Positions 16,115 through 26,600 of a stretch of DNA of 64,000 nucleotides are shown here, piece after piece (within the stretch, counting starts at the first letter, position 1; every line of letters starts with the position of its first letter). The stretch is from Flectonema sp. DT1601 (taxonomy: Eukaryota; Euglenozoa; Diplonemea; Diplonemida; Diplonemidae). The stretch spans positions 536,001-600,000 of the forward strand of contig OZ025839.1 of assembly GCA_964019425.1 (NCBI GenBank), given 5' to 3'. The translations under genes were made by a program, and so were the position numbers. Under the pieces are notes generated by a model. It saw only the letters and a program-made list of their open reading frames with translations, made no database searches and was not told the DNA's origin.

Positions 16115-18502
16115 ATGATTCGATCCTTGCTGACGCTGTTGCTTTTACTTCTCTCACGGGAGGGAAGTGCGAGTGAGTCCGATCGGATGATCGCGTACGT
16201 CGGCAATTGGCAGGCGTGTCCCACGAGCGAACAAACGGCTTCCTACACGGAATTGTTGATCGCATTTGCGGTGACGTACCAGTGGTCACCTGGAAAGAAT
16301 ATTTGTAACACACAGTGTGTGATCGGAAGCCCTGTTCCGATATGCAACAACCAGCCCAACGCAGCACTTGTATCACAGTGGCAGGCTCAGGGGAAGAAGG
16401 TGATTCTATCATTCGGTGGAGCAGGGATGGGAGGCTCATGGAGCTCAAGTAACGACGACTGTTGGGAACATTGCTTCGGTAAGGAGGATTTTGTTGTGGA
16501 CCAACTGACGAATATTGTTTCTGTTCAGGGATTTGATGGAATTGATATTGACTACGAGTATTATTATGAAAATGGTCAGAAGGGTTCTTCGTTCTCGAAA
16601 GGGGCTGAGGCACAGAGGTTCCTACGTGAGGTGACACGGAAGCTCCGCTCGCGACTTCCAGCGGGGAAGATCGTGTCGCACGCTCCGATGGACTCCGACA
16701 TGGTGAAGGGTACCGGGTACTACAACGTGATCAAGAGCGTTGCTGGTGATTTGGATTTCCTAATGCCGCAGTACTACAACGGGGTAGTACGCCCAGAAAC
16801 AGCGTTCACCACGGGTGACCAAACTGCGCTGACGCACTTCACGGATCTGGTGGATGATGTCTTCTCTGGGGATGCGACTAAAGTCACGTTCGGATTTTGC
16901 ATCAGCGATTGCCCTGGATACAATATTCAGTCATCTTCTGCTGTGCAAGTAGTGCAGAGGATGACGTCTCACTTTCCGTGCAACGGGGGTGTGTTCTTTT
17001 GGGTGGCCACCCACGACACACAAGGACAGTGGTCGAAAACTGTTGCTGCGGAGCTCAGCAGCACCTGCGGGAATGCGACTCCGAAGCCGCCAACACCTCG
17101 AACTCCTGCACCTCGATCAACACCAAGACCACCAACACCTCCATCGACACCAAGACCACCAACACCTCCATCGACACCAAGACCACCAACACCTCCATCG
17201 ACACCAAGACCACCAACACCACCTGTTGCAACCCCGAGACCTAATTCGGGTGCTCGGTGCAGGATTTGGAATTCGTGCGGTGCGACACCTGATTGCTGCC
17301 CGTCGGGGACTTCTTGTTTTAGTCAGGATCGGTACTACTCGCAATGCAGACCGACTTGTCCGAGAAGTTGGGAATGCAACAACCGGCCTCCAACTCCTCC
17401 TAACCCACCGACCACACCAAGACCGCCAACTACCACACCAAGACCACCAAGACCACCGACCACCACACCAAGACCACAAAGACCACCGACCGTGACACCG
17501 AGACCAAGTCCGGTAACGCCGACATCATCCCCGGGGACTGTTGGCCCCAACCTGTGCAGCCAGAGGATCGGCGAGTGGGGAGGATGTGGTGCAGCGCCTT
17601 ACTGTTGTGCCAACGGTTTAAAGTGTTTCGAACAGAGTCGGTGGTATGCACAGTGCGGGAAGACCTGTACCGGAGGTAGTTGTAGGGACCTGGGAAAGAT
17701 GAAGGACTCGAGGGAGTTGGGTCGACTTGGGCAGGAGGCACCTGTTTGCAACAACTGCCGTTCTTGGCAGAGGGGCGACGCGTACTGCACGGGTTCTGCA
17801 GGCTGTGGCAACATCCCGAACTCGGGCACCTGCATGGCAGGGGAACGGAAGTGTTTTGGAAGCAGTCAGGCAGCAGCAAGCGCACGAAAGGTAATCACAT
17901 TCGTGTTGAAGAACGGAGCATCTGCTTTCGATCGGTCCGAATTCGAGAGGATGGTCCGAAGCGGGATGCGCAGCAGTACTGCAAAGGTGATGCTGAAGTA
18001 CCTCTGTCCCAGCAGCGTTTGTCCAGGTGGACGGTGCGCCGATCCATTTGGTGCGGCATCGAAGTGTTTGTCTCATTACGACATCAGTTCCGGTCGGTTT
18101 AGTATTTTAGAAGGCAACGCCGAGGAAGGGTCTGTTGTTGCTTTTGAAATTGAAGGAAGTGACGAGGGTCTGATTGATGCCTACAATGAGAAGCAGTTTC
18201 ACGGCGTCGTGGCAATGCACGAGGAATGGCAGGTGTCGGGATACGACAAGCGCAACGACACCACTTCCAGCAACAACAGCAGCCTGTTGATGATAATTGT
18301 TGCTGCTGTTACGACAGTCGTTGGATGCGTGATGATTGCCGCTGGAGTAATGTACTATCGCAGAACACATCAACCTGCCACTACCTCTACTGTCGAGGTT
18401 GTCGCCAACGTAGGAGATGACGACGATGCTTTTGCTGCTGAAGGTGACGTCCTTTCGAAAACTACTACCGCAAACAAAAACGAATATCAGTTTCAAATAT
18501 AG
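16115..18502 (+). CDS. Membrane-anchored GH18 chitinase with two CBM1-like modules
   Basis: The intronless 795-residue protein begins with a signal peptide (about residues 1-20). The GH18 barrel follows to about residue 325, with SFGGAG and the catalytic motif DGIDIDYE (residues 141-148; E148 is the expected proton donor), so it should hydrolyse chitin or related GlcNAc polymers. A Pro/Thr linker with 9-residue repeats leads to two Cys-rich modules near 381-410 and 481-515 (SGTSCF...YYSQC; GLKCFEQSRWYAQC), which resemble fungal CBM1 but have a CC pair. A conserved Cys/alpha-beta domain (about 520-705: CRDLG, KVITFVLKN, YLCPSS, CPGGRC, SVVAFEI) precedes one transmembrane helix (about 724-748) and a 45-residue tail with a DDDD cluster. 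This layout places the enzyme outside the cell or in a vacuole lumen. The same C-terminal cassette ends the GH5 gene at 34913. Codons favour G/C at third positions more than in neighbouring genes. Confidence 0.93.
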   Translation: MIRSLLTLLLLLLSREGSASESDRMIAYVGNWQACPTSEQTASYTELLIAFAVTYQWSPGKNICNTQCVIGSPVPICNNQPNAALVSQWQAQGKKVILSFGGAGMGGSWSSSNDDCWEHCFGKEDFVVDQLTNIVSVQGFDGIDIDYEYYYENGQKGSSFSKGAEAQRFLREVTRKLRSRLPAGKIVSHAPMDSDMVKGTGYYNVIKSVAGDLDFLMPQYYNGVVRPETAFTTGDQTALTHFTDLVDDVFSGDATKVTFGFCISDCPGYNIQSSSAVQVVQRMTSHFPCNGGVFFWVATHDTQGQWSKTVAAELSSTCGNATPKPPTPRTPAPRSTPRPPTPPSTPRPPTPPSTPRPPTPPSTPRPPTPPVATPRPNSGARCRIWNSCGATPDCCPSGTSCFSQDRYYSQCRPTCPRSWECNNRPPTPPNPPTTPRPPTTTPRPPRPPTTTPRPQRPPTVTPRPSPVTPTSSPGTVGPNLCSQRIGEWGGCGAAPYCCANGLKCFEQSRWYAQCGKTCTGGSCRDLGKMKDSRELGRLGQEAPVCNNCRSWQRGDAYCTGSAGCGNIPNSGTCMAGERKCFGSSQAAASARKVITFVLKNGASAFDRSEFERMVRSGMRSSTAKVMLKYLCPSSVCPGGRCADPFGAASKCLSHYDISSGRFSILEGNAEEGSVVAFEIEGSDEGLIDAYNEKQFHGVVAMHEEWQVSGYDKRNDTTSSNNSSLLMIIVAAVTTVVGCVMIAAGVMYYRRTHQPATTSTVEVVANVGDDDDAFAAEGDVLSKTTTANKNEYQFQI
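17119..17230 (+). repeat. 27-bp tandem repeat in the chitinase linker
   Basis: About four near-identical 27-bp units encode the peptide RPPTPPSTP, a Pro/Thr-rich and probably O-glycosylated spacer between the catalytic and Cys-rich modules. Confidence 0.85.
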
Positions 18503-19272
18503 AAACTTGAACCAACGAGAATGAAAATCAAACTTGCAAAACACAAATTACTGCCACCTCTCTTATTATTATTCCTTTTATATTATGTTCTCTTCCTCTC
18601 AATTATTTCATGATGGACGTTCGTACGAAAATAATCATCGGCGGCAGAACTTAAAACCCTGCTGTTGATTTATTATTTCAACGTTAGTCATGAATTTCTG
18701 ATCTAATTCTCGTATCGGATTTCTGCGATGCCCTTGATTGGGTTAGCAATGTTAACATTGTTTTATTATTACTAAGCTCTCTCTCTTTTTTTCTTGTTAC
18801 CTTATGAAATAGAGTTGTCGTTGCGTTGAAGGTAAAGGCTGGTGAGAGTGTATTCAAAATCTAGCAGTTAATTGTTCCTAAGCGTTCCTCCTTCGCCTTC
18901 ACATACAGTGAACGATGTACTCTTTTTATGTTATTATTGTGATAAAGCATTTTTTTTTAAAGCGGAGTTTAGCACATAAAGTGCTTCACCCGAAGGGTTG
19001 TGTTTTTTTTTTCACTTATTAGTCCCGTTCCAGTTGATAAACCGGTGACACGAAAAACCTACTTCCTCTCACTTTTTATACCCTAATCTACTCTAGTTAC
19101 TTATTATTGAGCTCTCGCAAGAATATTAGATGGCGTTGTGTTCTTTCTTGTCTAAGGCTCTCCCCCACCTGACCAAGTCGCTCTCTCTCTTGAAAAAATG
19201 TTGTGTGTCAAGATTTCAGGTTTATCATTATTTTTTTTTTTTTTTTTTCAGTTATCAAATAAATTAAATAAG
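18503..19272. other. Intergenic region with small hairpins and a T-tract acceptor
   Basis: No gene seen. Two adjacent small perfect hairpins occur at 18971-18985 (agcac/gtgct) and 18988-18998 (accc/gggt), both short enough to be chance. An 18-base T run ending in CAG (19231-19251) lies 21 bases before the next ATG. Confidence 0.55.
19231..19251 (+). promoter_or_regulatory. Strong T-tract/CAG acceptor upstream of the Tim17-family gene
   Basis: Eighteen T followed by CAG, then 21 bases of leader to ATG 19273. This is the clearest example in the window of the pyrimidine-tract AG found before genes, and suits a trans-splice acceptor or a 5' UTR intron. Confidence 0.5.
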
Positions 19273-20117
19273 ATGGCCGTATTATCGCCTGATGTAACAG
19301 AAATATTAAGAAATAATGAAGCCATGAAGGCAATATATCAGGAAATTGGAGAGATTAAGGCGGACACAGTCGTGTCGGAAAAACATGGATGGGCAGAGCA
19401 TATTATTGGACCACATTCGTTGAGTACGGTTTTCGATTCTCCAATAAGAGTGAGACCTCATCCTGATAGAGTTCTTACAGAGATGCATGACCCGTTTTAT
19501 GTTTTCCAAGGAGCACCTAGAATTACTGGTTCGGCATGGATGGCTGGTATGTTAACTGGAGGAGTTAACGGTCTTTACAAGGGTCTTCGTGTAGGAAGAA
19601 CGCGATCATGGAAAAGCGCGTACAGCTCTCTATTCAATTTCAGTGTAACACTCGGTCCTCAAACAGCAAACAAGTTTGCGGCAGCAATGTTTATGTTCTG
19701 CATGTGGGAATCAGTATTTCGCCAATGCCTTTTAAGTAACAACTCATACCTCGATTATGAAGTGAAAACTGTCTTCTTTGGTCACTTTGGTGGAAAAGAT
19801 TCTGAGCGCGCTTATTGGCAAACTGATGGACGTCTGTGCGCCGCCCCTGCTGCCGCCATGGCTTCTCTTTGCAGAACTGGTGGACTATTCTCTCGTCCTG
19901 AGGTTGCCATGACTAATATGGTATTGGCTGCGATTGGAGGATATTGTTTTGCGTATGTTTATTTTAGTTATCTTTTAGCGACGCTGATTGCGAAAACGGT
20001 ATTCATAACATTTAATTCGTAGCACTCTTTTAATAAAATTCAAAATACAACAACAGCCACCTGTGGACGAAGGAAGACTACTTCGATGTTGAGAAGAAAT
20101 TCGTTGAGGAGATGTAG
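19273..20117 (+). CDS. Tim17/Tim22/Tim23-family inner-membrane protein, possibly complex I B14.7-like
   Basis: Two exons, 19273-19952 and 20057-20117, give 246 residues. The start at 19273 follows the T-tract acceptor directly. The second half has Gly/Ala-rich membrane segments of the family (ITGSAWMAGMLTGGVNGLYKG, FAAAMFMFCMWESVF, AMTNMVLAAIGGYCFA). Members either import proteins into mitochondria or serve as complex I subunit NDUFA11/B14.7. I chose donor gtatgt at 19953 because splicing to 20057 gives the charged tail HLWTKEDYFDVEKKFVEEM. Reading on instead adds a hydrophobic stretch and stops at 20022. The roughly 80-residue soluble N-terminal extension is long for Tim17. The charged tail slightly favours the complex I subunit, but which member this is remains open. 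Confidence 0.75.
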
Positions 20118-20933
20118 ATTGCCGCGATTGTTGTTGCATTCAAATGGCTGATGCAGCCACAAGGATATAATTTATAGGCAAGACGCGACATCTGCCCAAC
20201 TTACGAAGTGACGTACCATGCTGATCAGTCAGCCATGTACGGTGACCAACCTACTGGCATACCCGTATTAGGGTTACCGACACCTGCAAGTTTGTTTGTT
20301 TCTAACTGAATTGATAGACCGCTATAATATTTTGCACTGTGTAGATGATATGCCTCCCTAACGAAAACGATTTTCTTTACAGAGATTAAGAATTGGAGTT
20401 TTTACATCTTGTTTCTGTCACATTGTAGGTCACATTGTTAGTTAATTATACTTAATAGTATTGTAATCTTTGGGTCTTTAGTAGCTGTTGGATATTGTTC
20501 CAACACGCTGTCCTATCTGAGGACGGTGTTTTAACGGTGGCTGCTGCTGCCGAGGCTTGCCCTCTCCTAAACGCTGTTCAGTCCCGTCCCGTAGTTGTTT
20601 CCCACTCCCTTTGGAATGAGTAAGCAGAATAGAAGAATGGAAGAAAAAAAAAAAAAAAAAAAAGAAGAGAAATATTTCAAATTTTTAAAAAAAAAAAAAA
20701 AAAAAGGAAAAGCTCATTTCAAAAATCAGATCAAAATCGCCGCAGTCTCGATATCTGGCTGGTTAACCACTGCATTATCGTAAATATAGTTTTTTAATAA
20801 TTTTCTTTTTTTCCTCTTTTCTATCCAGAGTTTAACATGTGTATCTGAAATAATAAATCATAATAAAAATCAAACTTTGACGTCAACAATGTTTTTATTC
20901 ATCTTCATTCTTCCTATAGGGTTCAGGGACGCA
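20118..20933. other. Intergenic region with overlapping hairpins
   Basis: No gene seen. Inverted repeats lie at 20486-20505 and 20502-20530. Poly-A tracts occur at 20643-20663 and 20687-20705. The pyrimidine-rich ttcctatag ending at 20919 lies 14 bases before the TM9SF start. Confidence 0.55.
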
Positions 20934-23034
20934 ATGCGTCTGCTGGCACTCGCATGTTTATTGGCGGCGACTAGCGCCGATGAGTTCAGTCACAAATACT
21001 CTGAAGGGGAAGACGTGTGGGTTTACGGGAATAAAATAGGACCGTTTTACAATCCACTAGAGACTTATGGATATTTTGATGTGTTACCGTGGTGTCGACC
21101 AGGTAGTCTGGAAGCTAGAAAACCAACACTAGGAGAAGCTTTAACCGGTGATGAGTTCATAAGATTAGATGTAAAAATGCAATTTAAAAAAAATGTGGAA
21201 AATTCTACAATCTGCACGCGGAAAATTACTTCTTCGGAAGCTCAGATATTCACTGATGCGGTAAGAGAACAATATTGGTACCAGTTATACATAGATGACT
21301 TGCCCACATGGGCTGCTCTGGGGAAAATATCTAATAAAGTACCGTCAATTTATCTTCATCAAAAATTTAATTTAGGATATAACGGAGATAGAATTATTAT
21401 AGCAAACTTAACGGCGGAGAATAAAGTACCAATTCCACAGGATGGTGGATCTTTATCATTCACTTATAGCATTCATTGGGAAGAGTCAGAAGTTCAGTTT
21501 GAGAAACGGTTTAGACGCTATCTCGATGAGTCTTTCTTTGAGCATAAGATTCACTGGGTGTCGGTATTGAATAGTTTCATGATGGTCACCCTATTAGCAT
21601 GTACAGTGTTAGGTGTCTTAATTAGAACATTGAGAACAGACTTTGCTCGCTACGCCCGGGAAGTTGAAGAAGACGGAATCGAATTTCAAGATGAGTCTGG
21701 TTGGAAACAAGTTCAAGGTGAAGTGTTTAGAGTTCCTCCTAGCCACGCTCTATTATGTGCATTTGTCGGTACTGGAAACCAACTAATCGTACTTTGCTTT
21801 TGTTTAATTTTTGTTGCAATCGCAAGTGTCATCTACGCTGACAGAGGAGGTCTACTCACATATGGAGTATGCAGCTACGCAATTACCAGTTGGGTAGCTG
21901 GGTACAGCAGCGCAAGACAATTTATTAAATACTCTGCTGCTGGTCCGTCCATCAGCAAAGACTGGAAGAAGACGATGCTCATTACTTCGGTATTGCTACC
22001 AGCTATGGTATCTGCTGTGGTAATATTCTTAAATACGATTGCTAAGATGTACAACAGTCAACAGCTAATCTCAATTACTACCTTATTCGCTATTGCAGCT
22101 TTGTGGGGTTTCGTCGCACTCCCACTTGTGATATTTGGAACACTTGTTGGAAGACATCAAAAGAAGATTGAAGTACCAAGGTATGACGGGAGGAAAAAAA
22201 AAAAAAAAAAAAAAAATTTATAACAACACCCGAAAAAAACAAACCAAAAAAAAACAGAATCTCTCAAATCCCACGTAATATACCTCAGAGGAGTAGGTTG
22301 GTGTACTTTATTTCTATTGCGGCTGGTGGTGTCCTTCCATTCGGATCGATATTTATTGAATTGTATTTCGTCTTTACTTCATTCTGGAATTATAAATTCT
22401 ACTACGTCTACGGATTCATGCTTCTGGTTTATATAATTCTCATCCTTGTAACGATGTGTCTCTCTGTAGTCTACACATATTTCCTACTAAATTCTGAAGA
22501 TTATCGTTGGCAGTGGAATACCTTTGCGTTAGGCGCTTCAACAGCAGGTATCTATTTCATTTTTTTTCTTCTTTCTTTTTGTACATATTAAATTATTTCT
22601 TATGGTCATGATTTATTTTCCTCGTGCGACAGGATTTTGTCTGCGTTCAACGAAAAAAAAGGCTAATCTGAATGTTTTTTTTTAATTTATTACCATCTAT
22701 GTATTACTATCATTCGAACATCTTTTTTAAAAGAAGAGATTAATTAACATAAAAAAACAGGATACGTATTTCTCTATTCCGGATACTTCTTTTTTTTTAA
22801 AACAAAAATGAGTGGTTTTTTTATGACAATGTACTACTTTGGATACATGTTTCTGTTCTGCTTTGCTCTGGCTGTGTTGTGTGGAACGGTATGTGAATTT
22901 TTTATATGATTTTTTTTATTGTATAAAACGAAACAAAATAATTTGATTCAAAATGTAAAAAAAAAAAACAGGTGAGTTTCGTGACTGCTGAGATGTTCGT
23001 CACGCGAATCTACCGAAACATTAAAATAGAGTGA
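20934..23034 (+). CDS. TM9SF3: Nonaspanin, TM9SF3-like nine-transmembrane protein
   Basis: Four exons (20934-22180, 22258-22547, 22761-22888, 22972-23034) encode 575 residues, the usual family length. Introns are 77, 213 and 83 nt with A-rich acceptors. I chose ATG 20934 because it gives a clean signal peptide (MRLLALACLLAATSADE); an in-frame ATG at 20889 would add 15 hydrophobic residues. The luminal domain has DVWVYGNKIGPFYNPLETY and YFDVLPWC, followed by nine membrane segments with LPFGSIFIELYFVFTSFW and FLLNSEDYRWQW, which match TM9SF3. The C-terminus ends KIE, fitting the KxD/E Golgi-retention signal of the family. Nonaspanins act in Golgi/endosomal membrane protein sorting and phagocytosis. 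Confidence 0.95.
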
Positions 23035-23281
23035 CCGAATTCACGTATTTTAGTCGAAGTTCTAAATAAAACCTGCCTCAATTGACGCACGCCGTTCTTA
23101 TCGTTAGATTTTTTTTTTCGATAATTTTTGATTGCCCTGTGTGCGCATAGTAGTCTCCTACAGATTAGTAAATAAATTCATCTAGCTTGTTTTATTTCTC
23201 TTATCTATTTTTTTTTTGTCTTAGTGTACATTCCGTCTTCATGAAAAAGCAGTAGTTTTTGCAGTTGGTAAAAAGCACATG

Positions 23282-23314
<33 letters not shown>

Positions 23315-23690
23315 ACAAAAAAACAAACATAATAATAATAAAAAAGGAATACTACGGGGGGAGAGGAAAAAGGCAAAAAAAAAAACCCCCTCAGAGAATT
23401 TTTAAAAACAGAAGGAAGGAAAATAAAAAGTTTAAAAAAAAGGTTGAAAAGTAACAAGCCGTTAAAAATGCCACGTGAAGCAATACATTAACTAGCATTT
23501 AGTCATTTTTTTGTTTTTTAAAATTTTTTGTTTTTCATTCTTGTCATGTCAGCAAATTAGGAGGAACCACAATAAATGCAACACCACACAAGAAGAAGAG
23601 ATTTCCCTTCCGTTTCTGTGAATAAAATGATCAATGTTAGTTTAGTTCAACAGATGTTAATATAAATGTCTTTTCCCATTCATCACTCAG
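23035..23690. other. Intergenic region with an A31 run
   Basis: No gene seen. It contains a 31-A run (23282-23312) and other A/T tracts. The sequence cccattcatcactcag ends exactly at base 23690, so the downstream ATG would begin directly at an acceptor. Confidence 0.6.
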
Positions 23691-26600
23691 ATGGCAAGTG
23701 TTGAAGAGAATGCCTTTAATAAAATAGTTGAAGAACACGTCAATGTAGTTGACGTTGTATCCGCTGGCAGCAGTTCGAGTACCAAACCTATTAGTCATAC
23801 TCAAGATGTAAAGGAAGAATCATCTGATGACATGAAGTCAATTCATGAAAGTCATCACATTGTAATGAGTGAAAGTGAAGGACCGACTCCTGAAAATGAT
23901 TCGAATGAACTACTGAAAGACAACAATCAAACAACTGAAACGGAAGATATCAACAATCCTCGTGACGTACTAAAATCAAACATCGGATCAAATGACAAAC
24001 AAGTTTCTGAGGAAGACCAACTACAGCGGACACTAACTGAAGCTGCTGTAAAGACAGCAGACGATATTCCAATGACTCCCGTTGAAGACAAGGAGAATAC
24101 TCACCGACAGTCTGCAGTAGGTGAGAATATCCCAAATGGAGATTCTTCAACATCTTATGATGAGCCTGAGGGCACTCTAAATAATGAACACAAAAACTTG
24201 ATAGAGCAAAGTGACATCCTGTCCTCTGACGAAGATAAACCGTTGGTAATACACGGCAATCAGATCTCAACACATGCGGAGTGTTCTCTTGATAGCAGTC
24301 AACCTCCTGAAGTAGAAGAACACCCCGACTGCTTACCCGTTGAGAATATATCTGACGATAGCTTTAGTAACATAAATAACTCATCCACAATGTTGGAACA
24401 GACTTCTGATAATGTTGTTGAAAACCAAAAGAGACTTCCTCCTTTGCGATCGCACATCCCGTCTGACAATAATCAACAAAATACACCAGTGAGTGATTCA
24501 ACTATCACTAATACCAGTAACACTATTCATAAGAGAAAGCTACTTTGGAGGAAGTCATGTGAAGGCAATCTACCGATTGTAATAAAGGTACGAAATAATA
24601 AAAAACGACATATTAAGAAGTCCTCACACGATGATAAGAACTGTAAGCTACCAGAAGTGAAAATGACTGCAAATGAAGCAGAGTTAGTCAATTCTGATCA
24701 GAATGCTAAAATAATTATTCCAACAAGTTCTGTAAAGCAGAGAGCAATCAGAGGATGTTCAACAATAGAGTATCTTCGAATGAAAAGATCTCTTGAGAAT
24801 GCGAACTTTCTTTATGTTAGAGAGGGCATTCCTCGACACCCAACCAGGTCTACACCAGCAGAATGTTCACCATTGCTTCCACAAGTTCCAGCGGGTCTAC
24901 CGTGTGCGAAAGCCCCTCGAAATAGATGCTGTGGAACTGAACAACTTCATCCTTCAGAGAGGTCATTGCAATCTAATCAAAAGAAAAGTAGTAATGATAC
25001 TTGTCAATCCCCGACTTTAGATTATTGCGATAGTCCTCAACGACCAGCAGAACCCTCTCATTCAAACAAACGAAAGTTAAGACACAAACGATACGTTCAA
25101 ATAGCGAATGTAATCGCCCTTCGAAAAATGAGGAGGAGACGCGGAATTGATTTAGTTCCAAACATTGAAGGTGAGCAAAATTTTAAACTGACCATGTCGG
25201 CCCCATCTGCTGAGGAAAAAGCAATCGCCGAACTCATGATCCGGGAATCGAACTACATCAAATCAATTGACTGCTCTCAAACCAATATTGCTGGCAAGAC
25301 AGCGACGTCACTTATAAATATGGCTGCGAATAATCCAAATATTACGAATATTAATTTTGAAGGTGCCTCAGTGTCACCCCGCACCAGACAGATACTCGAC
25401 CACTTAACTTCACAAAACAAAGAAATTCAAGATGCTGCACGTGATCGAAGACAACAAAAACGAAACTCCAAACGTGCTGCAAAACTTAAAGAGAATGAGA
25501 TTCAAACTAAATTACAAGAAAAAAGAATGATGCTACTCAACAGAATTGATCGAAAAGCCTTTTGCGAGAAGGAAACGAGAATGAGAGCAACTCTCGTAGA
25601 GGAAAGAGAAAAGTCTGACTGGGATAACGTTGTAAAGCAAGAGTTACAAGACAGAAATAAATCACAAATACTAACCATATCAATGAACATAATTAGAAGT
25701 CAGCATCTTACTAATCTCGTTACCATTGAATCTGACAACAGACACTGTACTGAAAGTGAAGAACGAAACCAAGCAGTTGCATTACGAAGAAGTGAAATGA
25801 AACAACGAGATCGCCTAACAACATTAATAAGAGAATACAATCAAAGACAATCAGATGACAGAAAGATTCTAACCAGCGAAGAACAAGAACTCCGTCGTAC
25901 CATCCGATTGGATCGCGAACAAGATATGACCGTCTTGTTAAAGGAAGCAGAAGAACAATTGGCATCTCTGAAGTCTCGTCAACGTGAAATTCAAGCTCGC
26001 ATCTATGAACAAGAACGAGCTGTTTTAAAAGAAGAAGCTCGTAAAAAACAAGTTTTACAAGAAAGAGAATCAGAGCGGAGAGACATTGAGAATCTCTGGA
26101 ACAAGAAATCTGGTCAAACAATTTCAGATCAAACGATCTCTTGGAATGAAATCACTTCTTTGGGAAAACGAGAACGCGAACAGGCTCTACGACGTCACTC
26201 CGAACGCCTGAGACGAGAGGAAGAAGCCTCCAACATAAAGAGAAAAGAACAACTACCACCACAACTAGAAATCACACCTCTTTCAGAACGAAGCTCCTAT
26301 TTAAGCCAAATGATTAACGGCAACTGTGTCTATATCTTTCCTCAATTAGTTTGCACTCTAGAAGTCCAATTTGAGGATGAGTTGTCGGAAGCCGTAGTCG
26401 ATACCAAACTCCGTATCATAAAGGGAACAATAACCCTCAAAACAGCCGGAGATATTGCTAATTTATTAATAACTACAAGTGGGGGAATAACAGAAGCGGT
26501 AGATTTACAAGAGGGAATCGAACTGGATGAATCATCCGACATATTAATTGAAAATGACACAGTAATGTGTAACGGTGATGCTATAGCTACTATTGAAGAG

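Noticed and set aside
15996-16637. 213-codon minus-strand frame over the chitinase start
   Set aside because: It is the shadow of the chitinase coding strand, with atypical Ser/Arg/Pro composition and no motif.
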